Source: Thermomicrobiales bacterium | GTDB lineage: Bacteria > Chloroflexota > Chloroflexia > Thermomicrobiales > UBA6265 | DNA: 6,860 bases | Direction of reading: 5' to 3' | Assembly: GCA_030446955.1 (NCBI GenBank) | Contig: JAUJMG010000216.1 | Span: 1 to 6,860, forward strand | Shown: piece by piece, positions 1 to 5,769 of the stretch | Numbering within the stretch: position 1 is the stretch's first letter | Layout: each line of letters starts with the position of its first letter | The notes under the pieces: generated by a model | The model's database searches: none | What the model was told of the DNA's origin: nothing | The model's input: only the letters and a program-made list of their open reading frames with translations | Translations under genes and position numbers: made by a program

Positions 1-284
1 GCCGGGACGACGATCGCCATCGGGCGCTCGGTGCTGAGGTGGAAGAAGCCGGAGACGTAGGCCATCCGGATCGGGTGGAAGAGCACCAGCGCGTCCAGCT
101 TGCGTGCCGCCAGCTCCCGCCGGACCCGCGCCACCCGCGCGTCGTACTCCGGCTGCTCGATCCGCCAGCCGATCGTCGGCGTCTCGCCGTTCAGTCTTGG
201 CCCGCGCCCGTCCGTCTTCGCTGGGAGCAAATTGAGATCCTTGGCCGCCTTGTTCTTCGTCTTGGTCGAACCGTTCTTCGCCAT
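1..284 (-). CDS. Creatinase/prolidase-type (peptidase M24 family) protein, N-terminal part
   Basis: The frame starts at ATG 284 and runs off the left edge, giving 94 residues. Residues 1-40 form a Lys/Asn-rich, probably disordered leader beginning MAKNGSTKTKNKAAK; it has no hydrophobic stretch, so it is not a signal peptide. From about residue 46 the sequence matches the creatinase/prolidase N-terminal domain: an Arg-rich helix (YDARVARVRRELAARKLDAL), then a beta strand and the pattern VLFHPIRMAYVSGFF at 67-81, then ERPMAIVVP at 86-94. In this family the domain precedes a pita-bread domain that usually binds two metals and cleaves Xaa-Pro bonds. That catalytic part lies outside the window, so peptidase activity cannot be judged; creatinase-like or other M24 members without aminopeptidase activity remain possible. 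The start is supported by a strong Shine-Dalgarno sequence six bases upstream. The next minus-strand gene upstream is more than 800 bases away, so it is probably transcribed on its own. Confidence 0.75.
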   Translation of the reverse strand, partial: MAKNGSTKTKNKAAKDLNLLPAKTDGRGPRLNGETPTIGWRIEQPEYDARVARVRRELAARKLDALVLFHPIRMAYVSGFFHLSTERPMAIVVP

Positions 285-290
285 CCCGAT

Positions 291-298
291 CCTCCTCC
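291..298 (-). promoter_or_regulatory. Ribosome binding site of the M24-family gene
   Basis: On the minus strand the bases read GGAGGAGG, followed by a six-base spacer (ATCGGG) and the ATG at 284. This near-ideal Shine-Dalgarno sequence fixes the start codon and supports the Lys-rich leader as genuinely translated. Confidence 0.8.
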
Positions 299-512
299 TG
301 AGGTGGTTGTTGGTCGTCCTCTCGCGGCAAGGATAAGGGTCCCCCTCGCCGCTCCTCCCAGCAGGGCAGTGGGGCTGCCAACCATTCCCGGCGTCCGGTC
401 CCTTCGCCCCTGCCACACTTGGAGTCGGACGACAGCGTCCCCCAGCAGCCGGGTCAGCCTGCTTCGCTGATGGGCAGATCACGCCGCCCATCCTAGAGCA
501 TGGTGCCGGAGG
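299..512. other. Intergenic region upstream of the M24-family gene
   Basis: I see no convincing gene here on either strand. It should hold the minus-strand promoter of the M24-family gene. A TATCCT on the minus strand (plus positions 331-336) could be a -10 element, but there is no recognisable -35 at the right distance, so I do not call it. No terminator-like hairpin with a T-run was found. Confidence 0.4.
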
Positions 513-797
513 ATGGCGCAGGGATCTGAGAGCCCGGACAGTCCCACAGTCGCCTGGTGGTGGACGGGTTCCCCCTCGGCCACCGACCGCAGCTACCGCG
601 TCTGGATCGCGCGGGCCTGAGCCCGTACAAAGGTCGACGATCTGCGGGTCAGGCCGGACGGTACCGGCTGGCTCACCCTGGTCACGGCGGAGCGCCTCGC
701 CACCTACGGCGCCGTCGGGATCCCCGTCGTCAACCCAGCCACCTCGGAGCGTCAGGATCAGCTTACCGCCCCCATCCTGAGCGGGGCCGTCCGGTAG
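513..797 (+). pseudogene. Short coding-like frame interrupted by an in-frame TGA (unrecognised protein)
   Basis: From ATG 513 the frame encodes 35 residues (MAQGSESPDSPTVAWWWTGS and onward, ending RVWIARA). It meets TGA at 618-620 and continues in the same frame for 58 more codons to TAG at 795-797. The second part includes VDDLRVRPDGTGWLTLVTAE and then RLATYGAVGIPVVNPATSER. Both parts have 86% G or C in the third codon position (30 of 35 and 50 of 58 codons) and natural-looking composition, unlike the Arg/Pro-rich shadow frames nearby. The second part has no ATG, GTG or TTG near its beginning, so it is unlikely to be a separate gene. The simplest reading is a small gene broken by one nonsense substitution (CGA, GGA or TGG to TGA); a sequencing error or recoding at TGA cannot be excluded. 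A GGAGG directly abuts the ATG, too close for a normal Shine-Dalgarno sequence, so the true start is uncertain. I do not recognise the protein family. Confidence 0.45.
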
Positions 798-1097
798 ACC
801 CCGCGTCGCCGACGAAGACCATTGCTTGCGTCGAAGGTTTACCTAACCACGATAAAACCGGCGGTTGCTCGATCGTTCTGCCGCCCCGCAAGCGTCCGCG
901 ATCCACCCTGGAACCCCCTCCGTCAGGATGTCGCCCCCGGGTCACGGAGCGCCCTAATCTCCACGCGGGGCCTCCGTGGCCGCCAGCCCCTGCTCAGTCC
1001 GGGATGGGGTTCGTTGATGTCCCCAGGAGTGCATCCCGGGCACGCAGACGCCGACGCCGGGGGAACGACAACCGCTAAGATGGAGATGGACGGATTC
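798..1097. other. Intergenic region downstream of the SDR gene
   Basis: No gene is supported on either strand; the open frames here are Arg/Pro-rich shadows. A relatively AT-rich patch at about 830-865 contains a small inverted repeat (AGGT-TT-ACCT at 835-844, overlapping GGTT-TACCT-AACC) of unknown meaning. I looked for a terminator of the minus-strand SDR gene below position 1098 and found GC-rich complementary stretches but no compact stem with a T-run. Confidence 0.4.
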
Positions 1098-2138
1098 CTA
1101 TCGCCCGGTCCGGACTCTCGCCAGGATCTCGTCCTCGGCCGCGTAATCGAACTGGGCAGGATCCACCTCCGCAGGCGGATGAGCTCGCTCCCAGGCGATC
1201 GTCCGGGCCAACGCCTCCTCCCTTGGCACCGCCTCCACGTACCCCAGCTCGGTTCGGATGCGGGAGGTGTCGGCGATCAGCTCCTGGGCCGCATCGATGC
1301 CTGCTTGCATCCCCTCCGGCAGTTCCTCGTCCGGAACGACCACGACCTCGCCCGTCCAGCCGGCGATCCGGCCGAGGAGGCGCACTAGGTCCGCCTCCGA
1401 CAGGGGATCGGGTTCGGCCACGTTGTAGACCCGGCCCGCGGCGCGGTCGTCGGCCACGGCCCGCGCGATCGCCGCCGCCACGTTCTCCACGTACCCGCGC
1501 GACCAGCGCCAGGCGGCCATCGATGCGGGCAGCAGGATCGCCGGCCGCCCATCGTCCATCCGCTTCAGGTAGTTGAAGAAGCGACGCTGGCCGTCCCGCG
1601 GGCCGTAGACGGCGGGCAGCCGCAGCGTGGTCCCCGCCAGATCCTGGTCCCCCAGGACCACCCGCTCGACCAGGATCTTGTCGTACTCGTCCGCCCAGCG
1701 CATCGGGTCGTCCTCGGCGCGCACGGTCTCTCCCCGGTACGGAAAAAGCTTCTCCCGCAGCGGCGCCTCCTCCGTCAGCGGGATCGGGTCGGGTGGTCCG
1801 GGGTCGCGCCGGTTGATTCGGTCGTAGGCCCGGTAGACATCCTGGCTGCTGATCGCCACCACCCGCCCCGCGATCCCGCGAAAGGCGTCAACGACTGCTC
1901 GCGCGTCGGCCTCCCCCAACGGGCGCATGTCCAGCACCGTCTCTGGAGCCACCCGCCCGAACTCCTCCCCAAAGGCGGCCAGGTCCCGCCGGTCCCCATG
2001 CAGGTGCGCCACACCCGGCGGCAGATCGGCTTCGGTCTTACCGCGGTGAAAGACCGTTACGGCGTGCCCGTCAGCGACGAGGTGCCGAACCACGTCCGGC
2101 CCGATGAAGTTCGTCCCGCCAAGCACCAGAACTCGCAC
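1098..2138 (-). CDS. Atypical SDR-family NAD(P)-dependent epimerase/dehydratase
   Basis: This is a complete 346-residue protein with a single-domain extended SDR layout. The nucleotide-binding loop is GGTNFIG (7-13), the GGxxxxG form typical of atypical SDRs described as isoflavone-reductase-like, sugar-dehydratase-like or RNA-binding-like, rather than TGxxGxxG. The second strand ends VTVFHRG (28-33); the Arg after it suggests NADP(H) preference. Ser97-Ser98 sit where the catalytic Ser is expected. The usual YxxxK is not present: the segment is DEYDKILVE with Tyr152 and Lys154, and Asp150 at the normal Tyr position. RLPAVYGP (173-180), RGYVENVAAAI (214-224) and YNVAEPDPLS (238-247) are standard extended-SDR substrate-side motifs. 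The product is probably a cytoplasmic soluble enzyme; its substrate cannot be inferred. The start is GTG, chosen because AAGGGG lies six bases upstream and GGTNFIG then falls at the usual distance from the N-terminus. It is divergent from sucA with no obvious functional link. Confidence 0.88.
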   Translation of the reverse strand: MRVLVLGGTNFIGPDVVRHLVADGHAVTVFHRGKTEADLPPGVAHLHGDRRDLAAFGEEFGRVAPETVLDMRPLGEADARAVVDAFRGIAGRVVAISSQDVYRAYDRINRRDPGPPDPIPLTEEAPLREKLFPYRGETVRAEDDPMRWADEYDKILVERVVLGDQDLAGTTLRLPAVYGPRDGQRRFFNYLKRMDDGRPAILLPASMAAWRWSRGYVENVAAAIARAVADDRAAGRVYNVAEPDPLSEADLVRLLGRIAGWTGEVVVVPDEELPEGMQAGIDAAQELIADTSRIRTELGYVEAVPREEALARTIAWERAHPPAEVDPAQFDYAAEDEILARVRTGR

Positions 2139-2144
2139 CGCATG

Positions 2145-2153
2145 CCCCTTTCC
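2145..2153 (-). promoter_or_regulatory. Ribosome binding site that decides the GTG start of the SDR gene
   Basis: The minus strand reads GGAAAGGGG, then CATGCG, then the GTG at 2138. The ATG inside the spacer (2143-2141) is out of frame with the SDR protein, so GTG is the only start that gives the conserved N-terminus. Confidence 0.65.
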
Positions 2154-2176
2154 ATTCCATCGGCAATCGCGCCTTG

Positions 2177-2205
2177 TTCATAACCAGGCCTCGACGTGAG
2201 GTCAA
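2177..2205 (-). promoter_or_regulatory. Sigma70-type promoter of the SDR gene
   Basis: On the minus strand there is a -35 box TTGACC (plus 2200-2205), a spacer of exactly 17 bases and a -10 box TATGAA (plus 2177-2182). These match the sigma70 consensus at five of six and four of six positions. Transcription would start near 2170, giving a leader of about 30 bases before the GTG at 2138. Confidence 0.6.
2187..2203. repeat. Inverted repeat inside the SDR promoter (possible operator)
   Basis: GGCCTC and GAGGTC flank GACGT; five of six arm positions are complementary. The repeat fills the promoter spacer and overlaps the -35 box, a typical repressor position. No regulator is identified, and a repeat this short can occur by chance in GC-rich DNA. 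Confidence 0.3.
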
Positions 2206-2277
2206 CCCCGGTTGTCCTTGCCCGAATCGTCTCGGTCCTTCGTCCCGTGTCGCTCCCTTGAGGCAGATGATGCGTCT

Positions 2278-2315
2278 GTGACAGGCAAGTGACAATCGGA
2301 GCAGTGAGACACTGC
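2278..2315. repeat. Repeat cluster in the divergent region (GTGACA pair plus inverted repeat)
   Basis: GTGACA occurs at 2278-2283 and 2289-2294, 11 bases apart, about one helical turn. Close by is a perfect inverted repeat, GCAGTG-AGA-CACTGC, at 2301-2315. The cluster lies between two divergent genes, where transcription-factor sites are expected. Binding is inference only. Confidence 0.3.
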
Positions 2316-2380
2316 CCAGGCTGATCCTTGATAGGCGTGGATCTGTATGAGGTGTCGATGGAGGTAGTATCCAGAACCGC

Positions 2381-2430
2381 GAGGTGCAGCATCCGGGAGG
2401 GGTGAGAGTCCTCTGCAGCCCAAGACGGTC
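2381..2430 (+). other. Possible structured-RNA remnant in the sucA upstream region
   Basis: The stretch contains AGGTGC, GGGAG, GGTGAGAGTCC (2401-2411), GCAGCCC and ACGGTCAG in that order. Part of this order resembles the core of a cobalamin riboswitch, and GGTGAGAGTCC-like hairpins also occur in group II introns. GAGGG at 2398-2402 can pair with TCCTC at 2409-2413 around a short loop. However, the P3 hairpin expected between AGGTGC and GGGAA is missing and no good B12 box (AGTCAGGANACCTGCC-like) follows. It also lies upstream of the candidate sucA -10 element, so it would not be in that transcript. Treat it as a weak lead. Confidence 0.15.
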
Positions 2431-2477
2431 AGTCCCACGACAATGTCAGGTGCTCAGTTCACGGGATGAAGCCATCG

Positions 2478-2492
2478 GTCGGGGCCCCCGAC
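2478..2492. repeat. GC-rich palindrome upstream of the sucA promoter
   Basis: GTCGGGG and CCCCGAC flank a single C, a perfect 15-base dyad about 25 bases upstream of the candidate sucA -10. There is no T-run, so it is not an intrinsic terminator. It could be a regulator site or chance in GC-rich DNA. Confidence 0.25.
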
Positions 2493-2513
2493 GGCCGGTT
2501 GGATCCCCTCCCG

Positions 2514-2522
2514 TGCTATCCT
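2514..2522 (+). promoter_or_regulatory. Candidate extended -10 promoter of sucA
   Basis: TGCTATCCT has the TGn extension followed by TATCCT, which matches TATAAT at four of six positions. No good -35 is present, consistent with an extended -10 promoter. Transcription would start near 2529 and leave a leader of about 150 bases before the ATG at 2680. Confidence 0.35.
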
Positions 2523-2540
2523 TAGAGGAAGCATTAAGGA

Positions 2541-2609
2541 GAAGCGCGGACCGCCGCTTCGTCTGGGCATACCGATTGATTCGGTGCCGCGAGCGGCGTC
2601 TATTCACCG
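2541..2609 (+). other. Structured part of the sucA leader
   Basis: Two hairpins can form. GAAGCG at 2541-2546 pairs with CGCTTC at 2555-2560. GCCG-CGAG-CGGC at 2586-2597 forms a compact stem-loop, flanked by CGGT (2582-2585) and ACCG (2606-2609), which can also pair. A Shine-Dalgarno-like TTAAGGAG at 2534-2541 runs into the first hairpin but has no ATG, GTG or TTG at a usable distance. No known riboswitch class is recognised, and no T-run follows either stem. Confidence 0.25.
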
Positions 2610-2658
2610 CGTTGGCGCCCTGAGCAGTCGTGCCAGAGGGAGCCGAAACCCGCGCGGC

Positions 2659-2683
2659 GAGGAGGCGGATGGGACTGCGATGA
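2659..2683 (+). promoter_or_regulatory. sucA ribosome binding site with an overlapping 4-codon mini-ORF
   Basis: GAGGAGG at 2659-2665 is the only strong Shine-Dalgarno sequence and lies 14 bases before the sucA ATG (2680), a long spacing; a weak GGGA at 2671-2674 is closer. Between them, ATG 2669 opens a frame of four codons (MGLR) whose TGA (2681-2683) overlaps the sucA start as ATGA. Stop-start overlap of this kind often couples translation, but the mini-ORF start is only three bases from the Shine-Dalgarno sequence, so its use is uncertain. Confidence 0.35.
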
Positions 2684-5600
2684 GCGACCTGAGCGCGTTC
2701 TACGGACCGAACGCCGGCTACGTGCTGGAGCTCTACGACCGGTATCTGGAGGATCCCAACGCGGTCGATGCCGAGACGCGGGCCTTCTTCGCCGCGCTCG
2801 ACCCAGCCGCCCTCCGGTCTAACGGTTCGACCGTAACCAACGGTTCTTCGGCCCTTGCTACCGCCACGCCGGCTGGCTCCGGTGCCGCTCCGGCCAACGT
2901 GGACGCGGTCGTCGGCGCGGTGGCCCTGGCCCAGTCGATCCGGGAATACGGCCACCGCGCCGTCCGGCTGGACCCGCTCGGCGGCGACCCGCCGGGCGCG
3001 CCGGAGCTGGACCTCGCCCTGCACGGCCTGGACGAGGGCGCCCTCCGGGCGTTGCCGGCCCGGGTGGTCGGGGGGCCGCCCTCCGTCGACGCGACGGACG
3101 CTGCCGACGCCATTGCCCGCCTCCGCGCGGTCTACACCCGCACCGCCGCCTTCGACTTCGACCACGTCCAGGAGCCGGGCGAGCGCGCCTGGCTGCGCGA
3201 CGCCGTGGAGTGCGGCCGCTTCGCGCCCGGGTTGAGCCCCGAGACTAAGCGCGCCCTCCTTGGCCGCCTCACCCAGGTCGAGGCCTTCGAGCGCTTCATC
3301 CACCAGACCTACCTCGGCCAGAAGCGCTTCTCGATCGAGGGCACCGACGTTCTGGTGCCGATGCTGCACGAGGTCATCCACTCCGCGGCCGCCGGGGGCA
3401 CCCGCGAGATCGTGCTCGGGATGGCCCACCGCGGCCGCCTGAACGTGATGACCCACGTCCTCGGCAAGCCCTACGCCGCCATCCTGGCGGCCTTCGAGGG
3501 GTCCCGCAGCCGCGCCGCGACCCCGCCCTCCGATGTCGCCGACGACGGCACGGGCGACGTCAAGTACCACCTCGGCGCCCGCCTGGTGCGGGACACCGTG
3601 ACCGGGGAGTTGGTCGCGGTGCCGGTGGTGCTGGCGCCGAACCCGAGCCACCTGGAGTTTGTCAATCCGGTGGTGGAGGGCATGGCCCGCGCCTCCCAGG
3701 ATCTCCGGGATCAGGCCGGCCCGCCGCGCCAGGATCCCAAGGCGAGCATGCCCATCCTGCTCCATGGCGATGCCGCCTTCCCCGGCCAGGGCATCGTCGC
3801 CGAAACGTTCAACCTCTCAGGCCTGCCCGGCTACACCACCGGCGGCACCATCCACGTCATCGTCAACAACCAGATCGGGTTCACCACCGACTGGCCGGAC
3901 GCCCGCTCCACCCTCTACGCCAGCGACCTCGCCAAGGGCTTCGAGGTCCCGATCGTCCACGTCAACGCCGACGATCCCGAGGCCTGCCTGATGGCGGCCC
4001 GCCTCGCCAGTGCCTACCGCGACCGCTTCGGCAAGGACTTCCTGATCGATCTGGTCGGCTATCGCCGCTGGGGTCACAACGAGGGCGACGAACCGGCCTT
4101 CACCCAGCCAAAGATGTACGAGGTGGTGACCAAGCACCCCACGGTCCGTGCTCGCTGGGCCGAGCGTCTCGTGAACGAGGGGATCGTCACCGCCGACGAG
4201 GTGGCGGCGATGGAGAAGGCGGCCATGAGCCGCCTGGCCGAGGTGCGCCGCTCCGTCACCGAAGGCGACGCCCCGCCGGACGAGGAGATGCCGCCGCGGA
4301 CGCCACGCCGGGAGGTCGAGACCGCCGTCGCGCCGGACAAGCTGCGCGCCCTCCACGACGTAATCCACGCCCTGCCGGCTGACTTCAAGCCGAACGCCAA
4401 GCTCGCCCGCCAGTGGGAGCGCCGCCGCGCGATCCCGGACACCCCGGGCGGCAAGGTCGATTGGGCCCACGCCGAATCGCTGGCCTTCGCCGCGATCCTG
4501 GTTGACGGCACCCCCATCCGCCTCACCGGGCAGGATGTCCAGCGCGGCACCTTCAGCCAGCGCCACCTGGTGCTGCACGACGCCGCCACCGGCGCCGAGC
4601 ATGTGCCCCTCCACCACGTGCCCGGGGCCAAGGCCTCGTTCGCGGTCTACAACAGCCCCCTCTCCGAGGCCGCCACCGTCGGCTTCGAGTACGGCTACAG
4701 CGTCCACGCGCCCGACGCGCTGGTGCTCTGGGAGGCCCAGTTCGGCGACTTTGTCAACGGTGCCCAGGTGATCATCGACCAGTTCCTCGTCGCCGCCCGC
4801 GCCAAGTGGCGGCAGCATCCCTCGCTGGTGATGCTCCTGCCGCACGGCTTCGAGGGGCAGGGGCCGGAGCACTCCAGCGGGCGGTTGGAGCGGTTCCTCC
4901 AGCTCGCGGCCGGGGACAACATTCGCGTCGCCAACTGCACCACCGCCGCCCAGTACTTCCACCTACTGCGCCGCCAGGCGGCCCGCCTCACCGAAGATCC
5001 GCGGCCACTGGTCTTGATGACCCCCAAGAGCCTGCTTCGCCACCCGCTCGCCGCCTCCCCGATGGAGGACTTGACCGGTGGCACCTTCCGCCCGGTCTTG
5101 GATGATCCGCGAGCCGCCGATCGACGAAACGCGGTCACCCGCCTGGTGCTCTGTACTGGCAAGGTCTACGTGGATCTGGACGCGAGCCCGGAGCGGGCGG
5201 CCGAGAATGTCGCCATCGCCCGGGTCGAGCAGCTCGCGCCGTTCCAGAACACGGCGCTGCGGTCCGTCATCGACGCCTATCCGAACCTGACCGAGATCGT
5301 TTGGCTCCAGGAGGAGCCGCGGAACATGGGCGCATGGGGCTTCATGGAGTCCCGCCTGCGGGAGCTTGTTGACAACGCGCTGCCGATTCGCTACATCGGG
5401 CGGCCGGAGCGAGCGAGCCCCGCCGAGGGCTCCGCCGATCGCCACGCCGAGGAACAGGCCCGCATCGTCGCGGATGCCTATGCCGGCGTCGCACCGGCGA
5501 TCGCCGCGTCGGGGAGTGGTTCCGGGGACGGAGCCGGCGCGGGCGGCAACGGCACGAACGGTCGGGCCACCGACCACGGGACGGCCAACGGAGCGGCGCG

Positions 5601-5697
5601 GGGTGTTGCCGCCGCGAGCGCATCCGGCGGGACCAACGGGGCGAAGGCTGGCACGCGAGCGAAGGCCAAGGCCAAGAGCGACCCGCAGGTGGGCTAG
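2680..5697 (+). CDS. sucA: 2-oxoglutarate dehydrogenase E1 component (thiamine-diphosphate dependent)
   Basis: This 1005-residue cytoplasmic E1 decarboxylates 2-oxoglutarate and reductively succinylates the lipoyl arm of E2 in the TCA cycle. Residues 1-42 (MSDLSAFYGPNAGYVLELYD and onward) are the N-terminal segment expected to contact E2, followed by a Ser/Ala/Thr-rich linker to about 75. Family motifs appear in order: MAHRGRLNV (248-256, His250), NPSHLE (321-326, His324), GDAAFPGQG (363-371) with NNQIGFT (396-402) forming the ThDP site, GHNEGDEP (465-472), GQDVQRGTFSQRH (617-629) and YNSPLSE (657-663), whose Glu is where the cofactor-activating Glu is expected. The catalytic body is therefore intact. 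No succinyltransferase domain is fused at the N-terminus, unlike mycobacterial KGD. Length exceeds the roughly 930 residues of enterobacterial SucA, partly because of a 62-residue Gly/Ala-rich tail (944-1005). ATG 2680 is chosen over in-frame GTG 2584 because the conserved N-terminus begins here and the upstream 32 residues look non-coding. sucB follows 72 bases downstream. Confidence 0.96.
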   Translation: MSDLSAFYGPNAGYVLELYDRYLEDPNAVDAETRAFFAALDPAALRSNGSTVTNGSSALATATPAGSGAAPANVDAVVGAVALAQSIREYGHRAVRLDPLGGDPPGAPELDLALHGLDEGALRALPARVVGGPPSVDATDAADAIARLRAVYTRTAAFDFDHVQEPGERAWLRDAVECGRFAPGLSPETKRALLGRLTQVEAFERFIHQTYLGQKRFSIEGTDVLVPMLHEVIHSAAAGGTREIVLGMAHRGRLNVMTHVLGKPYAAILAAFEGSRSRAATPPSDVADDGTGDVKYHLGARLVRDTVTGELVAVPVVLAPNPSHLEFVNPVVEGMARASQDLRDQAGPPRQDPKASMPILLHGDAAFPGQGIVAETFNLSGLPGYTTGGTIHVIVNNQIGFTTDWPDARSTLYASDLAKGFEVPIVHVNADDPEACLMAARLASAYRDRFGKDFLIDLVGYRRWGHNEGDEPAFTQPKMYEVVTKHPTVRARWAERLVNEGIVTADEVAAMEKAAMSRLAEVRRSVTEGDAPPDEEMPPRTPRREVETAVAPDKLRALHDVIHALPADFKPNAKLARQWERRRAIPDTPGGKVDWAHAESLAFAAILVDGTPIRLTGQDVQRGTFSQRHLVLHDAATGAEHVPLHHVPGAKASFAVYNSPLSEAATVGFEYGYSVHAPDALVLWEAQFGDFVNGAQVIIDQFLVAARAKWRQHPSLVMLLPHGFEGQGPEHSSGRLERFLQLAAGDNIRVANCTTAAQYFHLLRRQAARLTEDPRPLVLMTPKSLLRHPLAASPMEDLTGGTFRPVLDDPRAADRRNAVTRLVLCTGKVYVDLDASPERAAENVAIARVEQLAPFQNTALRSVIDAYPNLTEIVWLQEEPRNMGAWGFMESRLRELVDNALPIRYIGRPERASPAEGSADRHAEEQARIVADAYAGVAPAIAASGSGSGDGAGAGGNGTNGRATDHGTANGAARGVAAASASGGTNGAKAGTRAKAKAKSDPQVG

Positions 5698-5741
5698 CCG
5701 CGCGTCGGTCACCTCGCCGCGTCGATTGCAGGATCAAGCAT

Positions 5742-5756
5742 GGGGCGCACCGCCCC
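5742..5756 (+). other. Hairpin just upstream of the sucB Shine-Dalgarno sequence
   Basis: GGGGCG-CAC-CGCCCC is a perfect six-base-pair stem with a three-base loop in the sucA-sucB gap. Its 3' arm ends one base before the GGGAG ribosome binding site. There is no T-run, so it is not a terminator; it may tune sucB translation or protect an mRNA end. Confidence 0.4.
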
Positions 5757-5761
5757 GGGAG
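5757..5761 (+). promoter_or_regulatory. Ribosome binding site of sucB
   Basis: GGGAG lies eight bases before ATG 5770. This favours 5770 over the in-frame ATG at 5740, which would add ten residues (MGRTAPGVEG) before the conserved lipoyl-domain start and has only a weak AGGA upstream. Confidence 0.5.
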
Positions 5762-5769
5762 TAGAGGGC

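Noticed and set aside
557..1078. Plus-strand open frame of 173 codons
   Set aside because: It is Arg/Pro-rich with poor third-position bias; in its first part it is the shifted shadow of the better frame at 513-797.
1020..1097. Intrinsic terminator for the SDR gene
   Set aside because: Complementary GC stretches exist, but no compact stem followed by a T-run on the minus strand was found.
822..1388. Plus-strand open frame of 188 codons
   Set aside because: Its second half is antisense to the SDR gene and its first half has no coding signature.
2057..2392. Minus-strand open frame of 111 codons in the divergent region
   Set aside because: It overlaps the SDR gene start in another frame, spans its promoter and has no coding-type third-position bias.
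2584..2679. In-frame GTG extension of sucA by 32 residues
   Set aside because: The conserved E1 N-terminus starts at ATG 2680; the extra residues are Arg-rich, unlike the family, and no Shine-Dalgarno sequence precedes the GTG.
2446..3765. Long minus-strand open frame of 439 codons opposite the start of sucA
   Set aside because: It is antisense to conserved sucA sequence; long antisense frames are expected when third positions are almost all G or C, and the translation is Gly/Arg/Val-rich with no recognisable family.
3817..4962. Minus-strand open frame of 381 codons opposite sucA
   Set aside because: It is a mirror of the conserved ThDP and pyrimidine-binding domains of sucA, with low-complexity composition and no ribosome binding site noted.
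5740..5769. Alternative sucB start at ATG 5740
   Set aside because: It adds ten unconserved residues ahead of the standard lipoyl-domain start and has a weaker ribosome binding site than ATG 5770.
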